Source of the DNA: Chiridota heheva
Taxonomy: Eukaryota > Echinodermata > Holothuroidea > Apodida > Chiridotidae
Assembly (NCBI GenBank): GCA_020152595.1
Contig: JAIGNY010001203.1
Coordinates: forward strand, 1,979,501 to 2,043,500
Direction of reading: 5' to 3'
DNA length: 64,000 nucleotides
How positions within the stretch are numbered: the first letter of the stretch is position 1; every line of letters begins with the position of its first letter. The position numbers and the translations under genes are program-made. The notes under the pieces are model-generated. The model saw only the letters and a list, made by a program, of their open reading frames with translations. It was not told where the DNA came from and ran no database searches. Of this stretch, positions 1 to 11,714 are shown piece by piece.

Positions 1-45
1 ATTTTAATACATTAATGCAAGCTATTGTTTTTTTTAATCTTGCAG

Positions 46-99
46 TCTGGTTTCATCACTGGTGCAGAATTCAAAATTGACGGTGGCTGGAGCAACTAA
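46..99 (+). CDS. Short-chain dehydrogenase/reductase, C-terminal exon (partial gene)
   Basis: Terminal exon of a gene whose body lies left of the window. A pyrimidine-rich tract and a TGCAG acceptor (41-45) lead into an open frame reading SGFITGAEFKIDGGWSN followed by TAA. The TGxxFxIDGGW ending is the standard C-terminal signature of classical SDR NAD(P)(H) oxidoreductases (Rossmann fold, YxxxK catalytic pair lying upstream). The ending alone cannot tell which SDR subfamily or substrate is involved. Downstream sequence to about 340 is AT-rich and would be 3' UTR or intergenic; I found no convincing poly(A) signal close by. Frame is phase 0 if the acceptor is used as read. Confidence 0.8.
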   Translation, partial: SGFITGAEFKIDGGWSN

Positions 100-350
100 T
101 GAGAATCAGATTAACAAAGTGCCTTCCATAAGCAGTACTATTTGATTAGTTAATTTGTGTGTAATGTTTTAAAGTTTTAAACATGTTTAAATATCTTCAA
201 TCCATTCGTACTTACTTTTAGTGTACAAAAAGTGTGCGTCAGATTTCTATTTTCAACTAGTTAATATTTACAGTAAAGTATTTGTTTGATGGTGGTGGTA
301 GTTTTGAAATGGCAAAAAAATTAGCAAATAATGTTGAAAGTTGAACACGT

Positions 351-680
351 CTTGTTTGTGAATGATACTTTTCATGTTTGTGAGTGATACTTTTCATGTT
401 TTGAATGATACTTTTCTTGTTTGAAAATGATACTTTTCATGTTTGTGAATGATACTTTTCATGTTTGTGAATGATACTTTTCATGTTTGAAAATGTTACT
501 TTTCTTGTTTGTGAGTGATACTTTTTATGTTTGTGAATGATACTTTTCATGTTTGTGAATGATACTTTTCATGTTTTTAACTTTTTGTTTTTGAATGATA
601 CTTTTCTTGTTTGAAAATGATACTTTTCTTGTTTGTGAGTGATACTTTTCATGAATGATACCTTTTAACTTTTTGTTTTG
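351..680. repeat. 22-bp minisatellite
   Basis: About 14 imperfect tandem copies of a 22-bp unit with core TTTGTGAATGATACTTTT; later copies drift and change length. The array lies just downstream of the SDR gene. A minus-strand open frame across it only reflects the repeat. Confidence 0.85.
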
Positions 681-1844
681 TGTTCTGGGTGGTATAGAAA
701 TGTATTTTTCATACATTTCATTATTCAAAACACTATGCATTAATGTGATAAAATCATTTACAATCATGACATTTTCCACTTGATATCATGGTAGGTATGA
801 AAATATTTCATCAAAATTGGGGGGAAATATGGGATTAAAAATGTTTATAGGCACCCCTACCATAAATTATACATTTAGTAACCTTCCCTACTACGTGTAC
901 ATAAGGTGCATGCATGTCATATGTGCCTGTGAGGTAGATGAGTTTACGAATGGTGCATAAGTGTTTATATAAGAGAGGTAGAACTTGCTATACATAAAGT
1001 ACAAATAATTTTGCCAGGTTTTAGAGTAGGAAATCATGTAAAGAAATGAATTGTGTCTTTGGTAAATTTTATGTTGGTGTATTTCAAGTTAATTGATTAA
1101 TTGCATGAAGATTGATTGCAACTGCCTTTTGAAGATATAATTTTGTACTTATACAACAGGTACATGTACATTTACAGATTGTGATTTTATATAGATATGT
1201 AACTTTTTAATGGCATTGATACTTACTGTCAGATATTTACAATTCAGACAATTCAAAATATGGCAAGCAACCTCTCCCAACTTTGTCAGAGGCCCAATAA
1301 AGTCAAAAGGAAACCTTTTTGAGGTGTACCTTTGCTCCTACCTACTTTTAAACATTCCATCAAACTTGCTGCAGCTTTTGGGGCATTTGTAGACTATATA
1401 CTAGTTTGATCATAATTATGTGTAAGCAATAATAAGTGGTCAAATATATCTATTGTAAATGATATATAAACACACATCTCATATGACAAGTTCACTTGGA
1501 ACACCAAGGACCCCCACATTTCATATTAAAAGGGAATATAATTTTGCATTGCTGTATTTTGCGCAATGGATTTACAACTTCAGAGAGATTCCTAAGGTGG
1601 GTGTCTCATGATATTTGCTTACACTGAGAAAATTGTGAACTACCATATGAGGGAGCACAGATACCCCCTCCTCTCTCTTGAAATGTGTCCTTCTTTCTCC
1701 ATACCTGGGAACCATTAATGATTTCAATAACTAAGATATTAGGAGGGGGTACTTTCAACATTTTTTGTTTTCCAATTTCCTACATATATATGGTAAACTA
1801 AATAAGATAAGAAATACACACAAAAATATATATATTGTAAATTT
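681..1844. other. AT-rich spacer with no recognised feature
   Basis: No coding exon, RNA gene or clear repeat was recognised. An AATAAA-like motif lies near 1295, too far from the SDR stop to assign with confidence. Confidence 0.4.
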
Positions 1845-1891
1845 ACCGGTACCTTTGGAATATGAGCTGGACTCTTTAACCACTGCACCTC
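1845..1891 (-). mobile_element. tRNA-SINE head fragment
   Basis: On the minus strand this reads as the start of the SINE family also present at 37332-37577 and 40284-40482: GAGGTGCAGTGGTTAA (A-box region), then a stretch ending AAAGGTACCGGT. Only the head is kept. It is matched by eye to the better copies, so the boundaries are approximate. Confidence 0.5.
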
Positions 1892-2399
1892 TATCAATTT
1901 ATTACAGTGATACAAATAAATTGCTACCATGAAAAACATAAAATTTGTGTTTGATTTCTACAAGTTACCTCTGTTTACACTAAAAAATTACAATTTGAGG
2001 GGGAATTATTGGTTTGATTGACTATTCTTGTGCTGAGATTATCAAGTCATGTGCTAAAACAATAGGATATTCCCCATTTGTAATATTTGAAAGGGGGAAA
2101 TCTGATAAAAAGAGTGGGAATCCCTTCCACTTATGTTAACTGAATGCTGCATTGATATCTCCCTTCAAATAGCTGCATTGGTTGCAATTGCAGGTTCGTG
2201 GGAGCAGGGGGGCTGAGCTCCCCCACTTGTTTTCCCTAATATACAGTAACTCAAATTCTTAAGCGAGATCGTATCATAACCTTTAGATTTGAATCTGTGC
2301 CCAACAACAGTATTGCAACACTTTAAAATTTACAAAAGCTTTATTCTTACTGTAAATAAAACTGACCAAACTTTGCATATGTTTACAAACCTTTGAATT
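1892..2399. other. Spacer with no recognised feature
   Basis: AT-rich sequence with short G-runs. No frame, RNA or repeat structure could be supported. Confidence 0.35.
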
Positions 2400-2735
2400 G
2401 GTTACTTCGCTGACGCTACGGAGATGAAGAAGCGATAGGAATACCTCTCAGAGAAATGAATCTGAATCGGTTAAGTTGGCAAAAATCTTCAAGAGGACAT
2501 AAACGCCAACCGAGCGTCCCCTAGTCGTTAGATCCCCTTAGAGTTGTATGAAGTTTGAAACTTTCGGGTCATATTTTTCAGTTAAAATCTTAAATAGTCT
2601 AATCATGTCACCACGTACACGTCTGTAACTTGCTAAGGTAGGAAGATGAATTTTCTGTAGCCTTTGCGAATAATTGAAGTTCGACATTGCTGGTAGCTGC
2701 TTGGTGGCTCTATGTTGTACACTCTCAAGCTAACA
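2400..2735 (-). pseudogene. CR1/Jockey-like LINE reverse transcriptase C-terminal fragment
   Basis: The minus strand contains remnants of the conserved region after the RT domain: VQHRATKQLPAM, then LPTLASYRRVRGDMI, then KILTEKYDP. This order (RRATK, then LPTL.YRR.RGDMI, then KIL...YD) is typical of CR1/Jockey-type non-LTR elements. The frame is broken by stops and small indels and both ends are missing. It is an old dead fragment and shows no detectable relation to the plus-strand I-group copy that follows. Confidence 0.65.
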
Positions 2736-2842
2736 TTGCACGATGCTGGTGAAAATGAGCACCGTTAGTACCGGACAAATGGTACCGGTAATACCGAAGT
2801 AGGGCCTACAGATATTTTTACAGGTGTCATTAAAGTTACTGT

Positions 2843-3679
2843 CTTTGCCATTTTCTCTGACTCAAAGGCTGTTCTTACTTCATTACTCAATCTTAAATGG
2901 GATAACCTCACCTGCCACCTCCTCCTCCGGAAACTCTTTTCTCCCACCCTCTGCAGGAAAAGTGATTCTTTTCTTCTGGATACCCAGCCATGTTGGCATC
3001 CCTGGCAATGACAGGGCTGATACAGCCGCTAAGCTTGCCCTTAACCTCCTCCCTTCCCTTTTCCCAAACCCTCTCTGACATCAAACCGCTTATCGCTTCT
3101 CTTGTTCGTGACCGCTGGCAAACCTTATGGAACTTCCAAATTGATAACAAACTCCATGTTATCCAGCCCACAATCCCGATCAAATCCACCATCAACAACC
3201 TTTCTCGTATCGACAACGTTCATATTACCCGTCTTAGAATTGGTCACACCCACCTCACTCACTCCCACCTCCTTATTGGTTCCCCCCAACCCCTCTGTAA
3301 CAATTGCCACTGCATCCTTACAATCCAACACGTTCTCCTTGCTTGCCCCCTTTACAACCTTCCCAGAGCTTCTCTCGCTCCCCACAACTCAATTGCTGAG
3401 TTCTTCCAAAAAAATCCTCCAGATAAAATAGTCTCCTTCCTTCAGCATGCATCCCTCTACAACCATATTTAATCCTCCTCTTCCACCCCCTCTCTACTCT
3501 GTTTTTAGTTTTACCCATGCACCTCCTCTCTCGATTACAGCTTTCTGGCTTTTGTTCTTGAATTTCTCTCATTCTTCCCCTGGTCTCTTTCCTTACTACC
3601 TCTAATATGATCTGACCTCTCAGGCACAATTTGACCTTCGTTGTCGTGGTGCCGTTAAGACCTCATCAAACAAACAAAC
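2843..3679 (+). mobile_element. I-group (Nimb/I-like) LINE, 5'-truncated copy 1
   Basis: Near-duplicate of the 3' part of the element at 6148-8092. It begins inside the RNase H domain (SDSKAV), runs through SHVGIPGNDRAD, whose last Asp is a catalytic RNase H residue, then RLRIGHTHLTHSHLL and the Cys/His motif CNNCHCILTIQHVLLAC that closes ORF2 of I-group elements. The C-terminal stretch 2990-3472 is open as one frame and ends in TAA; one frame change separates it from the RNase H part. The element ends with GTCGTGGTGCCGTTAAGACC followed by CATC and AAAC repeats, the same tail as the other copies here. The abrupt 5' start is the usual LINE truncation. Confidence 0.85.
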
Positions 3680-4217
3680 TCAGAGAAAAAGGGAATTTGA
3701 TAGTTTCTGTTAATCTATGTGAAAACATGCATATTTGCAATACTTATCTCATGTAACTGTAGAAATGATTTCGCTTAAAGAATATTTCCCTCTGATCTTC
3801 CATCTTTTCAAAATATTAGGTCCCCTATAATAATCAGATATTTTATAGCCCGTTTGCAATATTAATGGAAATGATAACGTATATGGCACTACAATCAAGA
3901 AATTGCTTTGACCTCAAATGTCAATTGTGTTTCATGCTATTTGTATTTGAAATTTGTGGTAGCTGTTGGATGTAAACGATTGATTGTATTTTTGATGGGT
4001 CCTTCGGGAGACCTTTTATATCTCCCTCATCTGTGATACTTGTGACCATCTAGCAATAATCTTCGAACAGTTACGACAACTCGCAGAAATTTGGAAAATA
4101 ATGCTCTCAATTTGGCAGAGGGATAAACATCCTGAAGAGACATTGCCCTGTCAAAAAAGGCAACATGCTTTAAAAGCACCTTGCAAACCTGGTTGTGGAA
4201 AGTTTACAACTTCAGAG
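3680..4217. other. Spacer with no recognised feature
   Basis: AT-rich sequence between the LINE tail and a short tandem repeat. Nothing recognisable. Confidence 0.35.
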
Positions 4218-4330
4218 GGAAATAAGTATATCATGATCAAAAAGGTGTATTGGAAATAAGTATATCATGATCAAAGAGGTGTATTGAAATAAGTACATCA
4301 TGATTAAAGAGGTTTATTGGAAATAAGTAC
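4218..4330. repeat. Short tandem repeat, about 34 bp x 3
   Basis: Three consecutive copies of a unit containing GGAAATAAGTAYATCATGAT, with one or two differences each. Confidence 0.75.
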
Positions 4331-4397
4331 AAATACTCCTATCCAGCATATCAAAATTATTAAGGGTTCCTTATTTCACAAATGATCAAGAAAGAAG

Positions 4398-4613
4398 ATG
4401 GCGGAAAATCACAGATCAAAAAGTCAACCGAACCTGAAAGGACTTGCAATTTCCTCCATGCTAAGCTGGTCAAACATTACAAAAAGAACAGTGAAAGAAG
4501 GTACTTGGAAGCCACTTCATCAACCCGTGGATCTTTCCGGGAATCGTTTTGGTGCTCTTGAAATGGAAGAAGAAATTTTGGATCCCATGCAGCGACAGCG
4601 ATCTAGGAACTGA
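4398..4613 (+). CDS. Unrecognised small ORF, 71 aa
   Basis: ATG in good Kozak context (AAGATGG) opens a frame of ordinary, non-repetitive composition that ends in TGA directly before the 33-bp minisatellite. The C-terminal motif NRFGALEMEEEI resembles the NRFxxLExEE box seen in ORF1 or linker regions of some non-LTR retrotransposons, so this may be a LINE relic. No domain is certain and no splice partners were found. It could also be an exon of an unknown gene cut by the array. Confidence 0.3.
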   Translation: MAENHRSKSQPNLKGLAISSMLSWSNITKRTVKEGTWKPLHQPVDLSGNRFGALEMEEEILDPMQRQRSRN

Positions 4614-4629
4614 GTCACTAATACAAAAT

Positions 4630-5525
4630 TCCTGTCATTGTTTGGGGACTGGGGGATAACCTCCCCGTCATTGTTCGGGGACCAGAGTAAAGCCTCCTTG
4701 TCATTGTTCGGAGACCAGGGAAAAGCTTCCCCATCATGTTTGAGGACCTGGGGAAAGCCTCCCCGTCATTGTTCGTGGGCTATGGGAAAGCCTCCCCGTC
4801 ATGTTCGAGGACCTGGGTAAAGCCTCGTCATTGTTCGGGGGCCATGGGAAAGCCTCCTCGTCATGTTGGAGGACCTGGGGAAAGTCTCGTCATTGTTCGG
4901 GGACCATGGGAAAGCCTCCCCGTCATGTTCGAGGACCTGGGGAAAGCCTCCTCGCCATTGTTCGGGGACCCGAGGAAAGCTTCCCTGTCATGTTTGAGGA
5001 CCTGGGAAAAGCCTCCCGTCATTGTTCGGGGACCAGGGGAAAGCCTCTCCATCATTATTCGGGAACCATGGGAAAGCTTCCCCGTCATGTTCGAGGACCT
5101 GGGAAAAGCCTCCCTGTCATTGTTCGGAGACCAGGGAAAAGCCTGTCAGTCATTGTTCGGGGACCGGGGGAAAGCCTCCCCGCCCTTGTTCGGGGACCGG
5201 GGAAAGCCTCTCCGTCATTGTTCGGGGGCCAGTAGAAAGCCTGTCAGTCATTGTTGGGGCATCGGGGGGAAAGCCTTGCCGCCTTTGTTAGGGGACTAGG
5301 GAAAAGCCTCCCCGTCATTGTTCGGGGACCAGGGAAAGCCTTCCCGTCATTGTACGGGACCAGGAAAGCCTCCCATCATTGTTCGGAGACCAGGGAAAAG
5401 CTTCCTCGTCATTGTTCAGGGACCAGGGGAAAGCCTCCCTATCATTGTTCGGGGACTGGGGGAGAGCCTCCCTGTCATTGTTCGGGGATTGGGGGAAAGC
5501 CACCCCGTCATTGCTCGTGGATGAG
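4630..5525. repeat. 33-bp minisatellite, about 27 copies
   Basis: Tandem units of about 33 bp with core GTCATTGTTCGGGGACC and a GGGGAAAGCCTCC half, varying by substitutions and 1-3-bp indels. GC content is well above the flanks. Because the period is a multiple of three, several frames stay open (for example GKASPSLFGDQ repeated), which produces spurious ORFs on both strands. Confidence 0.92.
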
Positions 5526-5616
5526 ACTGGCGATCTGCAGCTAAACAATGAACATCACGGTTTAATTATATTTCAAATGTTTTAAGTGACCATACTTGCA
5601 CTTGCATCTCTCATCT

Positions 5617-8134
5617 TTAAAGGATTAGTTCAAGGGTCAAGCAAGTCTATTTTATATGAAAGAGAACTTCAAAAAAACAAAATGGTGAAGAAAGCATTTA
5701 AAAATCTTTTTTCGTTAAGGAGATATTTAACTTTAAATCTGGTATAATTTGGGTAGAAACGACTGATATCAGACTAGTTGTGATGTCATAGCCTTAGATT
5801 CCTCAAAGCCTTTATGTATTCTATCATATTTTGTCCTGCGATTTTGTGGCTTAAAAACCATGGGATATGTCAAAAAAAGTAGTAAAACTGAATCTAGGAA
5901 GGGTACTTATAATATACCACCTGAAGGAAATTTGAGGAAAAATATTATAGATAGTGAAAAAATTAAAAAAACTTTCTTCAAAATACATCAAGACTAAAGA
6001 ATCTGAGGCTGTGACATCACAACTAGTCTGATTTCAGTCGTTTCTACACAAATAATACCAACTTTAAACTTAAATATCTTCTTCACGGAATATGATTTTT
6101 GAACGCTCTCTTCACTATTTTATTTCTTTTGAAGTCCTTTTTCATATTAGATATTAATGACATCGCGAATAAGCTTGGCCCCAGCATCAAACGTACCCTC
6201 TACGTATATGACTTCACCATCTTCTACTCCTCCCCTAGCTTTCCTATTGTTAAAAGTAGGCTCCAAATCAGCCTCAACCAGCTGCAAGTCTGGAGCAACA
6301 ATAACGGTTTTAAATTCTCCAAAGACAAGACAGTCTGCATGCACTTTTGTCATTTTAACAACCTCCACCCCAACCCGAACTTTGTGCTCAATGGAAATCG
6401 CATCCCCAAAGTTAAACACACAAAGTTCCTGGGTCTAACTCTTGACCCCAAGCTCACCTACAAGCAACACATCACCAACCTGAAACTAAAATGCAACAGC
6501 TCCCTCAACTCCTTTGACTCCTCTCCAACACCACTTGCAGAGCGGACCGCTATGCTCTCCTCAAAAATTTCAGGCTCACCATTCGTGCTAAGCTTGACTA
6601 TGGCAATATTGTCTACTGTGTCGCTCACAATTCATACCTCAACCACATCAACACCATCCAAAATGAAGCCCTCAGGCTTTGTCTAGGAACCTACAGGACC
6701 TCCCCAATCACCACTTTCCATGTTGAAGCCAACGAACCCCCCTTTCTACTTAGATGTAGAAAGCTTAGCTTCTCCTATGCTTTTAGAGTCCTCACCAGAA
6801 CCCTGTTTACAACCTCATTAGGTACCACAATTTATCCTCCCTCTTTGATAGGACTAAAACCCTATCCCCTCCCTTCAGCTTACGCATTAAATCAGACCTC
6901 TTCCATCTCCGCATCAACCCCGCCACTCTCGGCACCTACTCCTGGCCCACTTTTCCTCCTTGCGCCACCCCCTCCCTTCTGTCCACCTAGACCTCTCCAC
7001 TTATAATAAAACTTAAACCCACCCTAACCTCTTCATCAATCTCCACAACCAAATCAAAGACCAACTCTCAAATTACACCTCCATTTATACTGATGGCTCC
7101 AAGGAAGGCAACAAGACAGCTGCTGCTGCCGTCATTCAAGACATCACCCTCAGTACTGCAGTAGCAGACTTCCTGACTACTCATCCATCTTTTCAGCCGA
7201 GGCTAAGGCCATTCTCCTCGCCCTCAACTTTATTGGGTACTCTCCTCTCAGCCACTTTGCCATTTTCTCCGACTCAAAAGCTGTTCTTACTTCATTACTC
7301 AATCTTAAATGGGATAACCTCACATGCCACCTCCTCCTCCGGAAACTCTTTCCCCCACCCTCTGCAGTAAAAGGGTTCTTTTCTTCTGGATAACCAGCCA
7401 TGTTGGCATCCCTGGCAATGACAGGGCTGATGCAGCCGCTAAGCTTGCCCTCAACCTCCTCCCTACCCCTTTTCCCAAAACCCTCTCTGACATCAAACCG
7501 CTTGTCGCTTCCCTCTTCATGACTGCTGGCAAACCTTATGGAACTCTTAAATTGATAACAAACTCCATGTCATCCAGCCAACAATCCCGATTAATTCCAT
7601 CATCAATAACCTCTCTCGTATCGACAACGTTCATATTACCCGTCTTAGAATTGGTCACACCCACCTCACTCACTCCCACCTCCTTATTGGTTCCCCCCAA
7701 CCCCTCTGTAACAATTGCCACTGCATCCTCACTATCCAACATGTTCTCCTTGCTTGCCCCCTGTACAACTTTCCCAAAGCTTCCCTCGCTTCCCACAACT
7801 CAATTGCTGAGTTCTTCCAGAAAAATCCTCCAGATAAAATTATCTCCTTCCTTAATCATGCTTCCCTCTACAACCATATTTAATTCTCCTCTTCCACCCC
7901 CTCCCTACTTTGTTTTTGTTTCACCCATGCACCTCTCTCGATCACAGCTTTCTGACTTTTGTTCTTGAATTTTCTCTCATTCTCCCCCCTGTTTTCTTTC
8001 CTTCCTACCTCTAAAATGATCTGACCTCTCAGGCACAATTTGACCCTCGTTGTCGTGGTGCCGTTAAGACCTCATCAAACAAACAAACAAACAATATAAG
8101 ATGGACATGCTTGACCACTGAACTAATCCTTTAA
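5617..8134. mobile_element. Long-palindrome MITE with TTAA target sites (copy 1), split by a LINE
   Basis: TTAA at 5617-5620 and at 8131-8134 directly flank inverted ends starting AGGATTAGTTCA. The two arms are reverse complements over more than 200 bp each (left 5621 to about 5875, right about 5960-6147 plus 8094-8130), so the element is a near-complete foldback. TTAA target duplication is the rule for piggyBac- and Kolobok-type transposases; the ends do not tell which. No transposase is encoded. The right arm is interrupted between 6147 and 8094 by an I-group LINE. Other copies are at 33567, 41373 and 62497. Confidence 0.85.
6148..8092 (+). mobile_element. I-group LINE copy 2 (RT + RNase H), inserted in MITE copy 1
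   Basis: 5'-truncated non-LTR element. In order: RT palm with LYVYDF where YxDD is expected (about 6197), then QLQVWSNNNGFKFSKDKT, KFLGLTLDPKLTYKQHI, a degraded thumb region, then RNase H with YTDGSK (about 7087), AEAKAI, SDSKAV and SHVGIPGNDRAD, giving the D-E-D-D catalytic set. It finishes with THLTHSHLLIG and the Cys/His motif, then the tail GTCGTGGTGCCGTTAAGACC with CATC and AAAC repeats. At least three frame changes and the altered RT active site make it inactive. The flanks read as uninterrupted MITE with ATAT repeated at both edges, consistent with a short target-site duplication. Confidence 0.88.
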
Positions 8135-8194
8135 TTTGAAATTACTGGGTCTTCACGTTTGCGGTTTGATAGGAGTATGGTATATTTAAAGATT

Positions 8195-9366
8195 ATATTA
8201 ATTTGAAGGCTTGGATATAATTTGTCTTACAGAAACCGATTACATTGATAACGCTAAATTCCCTAATCACAACATTTTTTGTGCAAATAAAGTTTCTCCA
8301 AGCTTGAAACTTGGGGGTTTTCAAGGTATTGCAATTCTTACATCTAGACTTTTACCTTGTGGCTTTGACATTGTTAAAAATACTACATCTGAAAGTGTCC
8401 TGTGGGTAAAAGTAAAGCTTGATTCTCATAGCTCCGATCTTATTTTCAATGACGGGGTCGTGCTGTTTGTATTCGAGAACACTCATGTACGGACAGGATA
8501 ACATAAGTACGGCCTTTGATCCATGCATCTTATTTTCGGTGCTGTTTATATTCCTATATTCCATGCAAGTTTATTTCATGATATCATGTGATTATATCTT
8601 CCTGAATAATAATTCAAATTCCTCCATTTGCTTAATTGGGGACTTTAATTCTAGAACAGGTACTCTCGGTGATTTGATTACAAATGATGAAGTAAACCTT
8701 TTCAATAATGGTTATCCTAACATTTTTACGAATTCGAAAGAGGACCTTGATGACTTGGCTGCAGTACTTAACAATTTAATTGTGATAATAAAACAAACAA
8801 CAATGGGAATATGTTAATTGAATTGCGCAAAAGCCTTGATGTTCATATTGTTAATGGAAGATTTGGGGGAGATCTTAATGTCGGTGCTTTGACCTTTGAC
8901 AATGTTAGTACCATTGATTCATGCCATTGTATCATCTGGCTTATTTCCATCCATATCAACTTTTATGTTGACTCTTTTGATCAATTTTTATCTGACAAGC
9001 ATCGTCTGATTTGTCTTAAATACGCATTTCATAAATCAGAAGGTAATGTAAAATATTTTATCAAACACCAAATCGAGGTCAGTGTGCAGTTTGAGTCTGC
9101 TTCCAGAATTTTTTGGATACAAAAGCATAGGATATGTTTCTCAAATCATTTGATGATTCAATTTTAGCTGATCACCAAATAAAAATGGATGATATTGATA
9201 CCAATATGTTTTGTAGCAGTGTACGGACGACCTGTATTGTATCTTAAAGGAAAGTTTTAACAATTCGGCCTCGGTTTACAATATGATTTAAAAAGTACAT
9301 TTTCCAAAGTAAAAATAAAGTTCTTTCTCATTTGAGTAAGAAGTGGTTTAATACCGCTTGCGCCGC
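8195..9366 (+). mobile_element. CR1/L2-like LINE, 5' part: AP endonuclease domain
   Basis: Relic of an apurinic-endonuclease domain: DIICLTETD (about 8211), GIAILTSR, SVLWVKVKL, CLIGDFNSRTG (about 8631) and DQFLSDKHRLICL near 8975, which are the ordered motifs of the LINE EEP endonuclease. It is broken by several frame changes, with no start or ORF1 seen. The frame KKWFNTAC at the end is cut by the hAT element at 9367 and resumes at 11170 as AAARTKYLHAKGHTRIAK, so this and 11170-14640 are one element. Confidence 0.8.
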
Positions 9367-9469
9367 CAGTGGCGTAGCCAGGATTTTCATATTGGGGCGG
9401 CGGGAAATTGAATGATCGACACGAAATTTAGTGGCGTAGTTGAGGTGACCCCACGCCCACATTTTGAGC

Positions 9470-10700
9470 GCTTGTGGGCGTGGGGTCCAGGGGCCCCTGG
9501 GGGTCCCGGAAGCTCTCGCAAAATTAACATTTCAAGGGCAAAAAAGTATGTCACAACGTATAGTAAGGTGTATTATACAAGTCAAAATTCATGTCAAAGA
9601 GAGCTATAATACACCATATACAAAGCACAAAGCGACTTATCGCGTGGGGTCCAGGGTTCCGCTTAAGGGCCACTGGTGGGGTCCTGGGGCAAAGGCCCCC
9701 GGAAGCTCTCGCAAAATTGACATTTCAAGGGCAAAAAAGTATGTCACAACGCATAGTAAAAAGGTGTATCATACAATTCAAAATTCATGTCAAAAAGAGC
9801 TATAATCAGATAATACACCAGATACAAAAGACAAAGCGCTGGACTTATCGCGTGGGGTCCAGGGTTCCGATTAAGGGGCCCTGGTGGGGTCCTGTGGCAA
9901 AGAGCCGCGGAAGCTCTCGCAAAATTGACAATTCAAGGACAAAAAAGTATGTCACAACACATAGTAAGAAGGTGTATTATACAATTTAAAATTCATGTCA
10001 AAAAGAGCTATAATACACCAGATACAAAGCGCAAAGCGCTGGACTTGTCGGCGTGGGGTCCAGGGTCCCGCTTAACTTTTTTGTTTGTTTTTGTTTGATG
10101 GAGGGCTTAACGGCACCACGACAACGAGGGTCAAATTGTGCTTGAGAGATCAGACCATTCTAGGGGTAGGAAGGAGAGGAAACAGGGGGGAGAATGAGAC
10201 AAAATCAAGAACAAAAAGTCAGAAAACTGTGATCGAGAGCGGAGGTGCATGGTTGAAACAAAAACAAAGTAGAGAGAGGGGGTGGAATAAGAGAAATAAA
10301 TATGGTTGTAGAGGGAAGCATGATGAAGGAAGAAGATAATTTTATCCAAAAAATTTTTCTAGAAGAACTTAGCAATTGGGTTGTGGGGAGCGAGGGAAGC
10401 TCTGGGAAGGATGTACAGGGAGAAAGCAAGGAGAACAAAATGGATTGTGAGGGTGCAATGGCAATTGCTGCAGGGGGCCTAAGGGCCCCTTGTAGGGTCC
10501 AGGGGGAAAAGCCCCCGGAAGCTCTCGCAAAATTGACATTTCAAGGGCAAAAAAGTATGTTACAACGCATAGTAAGAAGGTGTATTATACAATTCAAAAT
10601 TCATGTCAAAAAGAGCTATAATACACCATATACAAAACACAAAGCGCAAAGCGCTGGACTTGTCGGCGAGGGGTCAAGGGTCCCGCTTAAGTTTTTACAT
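9470..10700. repeat. ~190-bp subrepeats inside the hAT element
   Basis: Four to five tandem copies, each carrying GGAAGCTCTCGCAAAATTGA, then AAAAAAGTATGTCACAAC, then AATTCATGTCAAA and GTGGGGTCCAGGGTTCCG. The array is interrupted at about 10076-10478 by an I-group LINE tail in reverse orientation and resumes after it. Confidence 0.85.
10076..10478 (-). mobile_element. I-group LINE 3' tail (copy 3), inserted in the hAT subrepeats
   Basis: Reverse complement of the 3' end of copies 1 and 2: GTTTG repeats, GGCTTAACGGCACCACGACA, then the 3' UTR and the end of ORF2 (minus-strand frame with TSFPELPSLPTTQLLSSS). It is more diverged from copies 1 and 2 than they are from each other. It lies wholly inside the hAT repeat, so it is the youngest layer here. 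Confidence 0.82.
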
Positions 10701-11714
10701 ACAAAACACAAAATTATGAAAACGCATAATGTGGAAATATGTTTTACTGTTTACGTTGTAGATGGTTAGGTTTATCGTCTCTAAAAAAAAAAAAAAAAAA
10801 TTGTCTAAAAGAAAGGTTTTCAATAATTTACAACAAACTTGTGTAAATGTTGTCAAACTTTTAAAATGAGCCTGTTCTGTATCACATGTACTCAACACCC
10901 ACCCCCTCCCCCCTCTCTTTCTCCCCTACCCCCTTTCTCTGTGTGTTTTAGTTCATGTATTTAAATACAAAATCGCACAAATGTTTAATATATCATTACC
11001 AAAGAATTTTTTCTGAGAAAGTGCCCTTTTGAAATCTAAAAACATACTAAGCACCTGGAATGTCAAAGCTATATTGAACCGACAGCACAATCTGAATTGA
11101 CAGAATTAAAATCTGAACCAAATATCAAAATATTGGGGGGCAATCGCACCCCTTTTGGCTACGCCACTGTGTGCCGCTGCACGTACCAAATACCTACATG
11201 CAAAAGGTCATACCAGAATAGCAAAACAGATGAAAAATAGCAAAACAGATGAAAACAAGTTAACTCTAATGCACTTTCTAAAGATAACAAGAGAGAAGTG
11301 AAATTGGCAAAAAAAATATATTTTTCAAATCTACACTAAGAGCTGAGAAGCAAAAAATGTAATCCCAAGCTCTTTTGGAATACAATAAATAATGCAAGCG
11401 CAAATAAGGATAGTAGTAGTATTTGGGTAGTTGTAGCATCCCAATTAATGTTCTTTATGAACATTCTAAAAGGCTCAATGAGACTAAAATTAACGACACC
11501 AATGTGACACACGAGCATAGTATGTCAGTGTGCCTTAAGTCTGAACTGAATAGGCCTATTTCAGTTGATGAAGTTAATGCTCAAATTACCAAGCTCAAGA
11601 ACAATAAGTCTCTTTGTATAGATAATATTCCAAATGAATTTTTGAAACATTGTCATGCCAGTCAGCTAGTATGGTTGATTTTATGCCAAATTATTCAATA
11701 CTATCTATATTGAT

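Larger units (their letters stand above)
9367..11169. mobile_element. Non-autonomous hAT element, 1.8 kb, with 8-bp target duplication
   Basis: Starts CAGTGGCGTAGCCAGGAT and ends with the inverted partner GGCTACGCCACTG, a terminal inverted repeat typical of hAT elements. The flanking 8-mers TGCGCCGC (9359-9366) and TGTGCCGC (11170-11177) match at 7 of 8 positions. No transposase is present; the interior is a ~190-bp subrepeat array plus a later LINE tail insertion, then AT-rich sequence with a poly-A run near 10783 and a pyrimidine tract near 10900. Confidence 0.9.

Noticed and set aside
4638-5585. Several overlapping frames of 68-187 codons
   Set aside because: Products of the 33-bp minisatellite in three frames.
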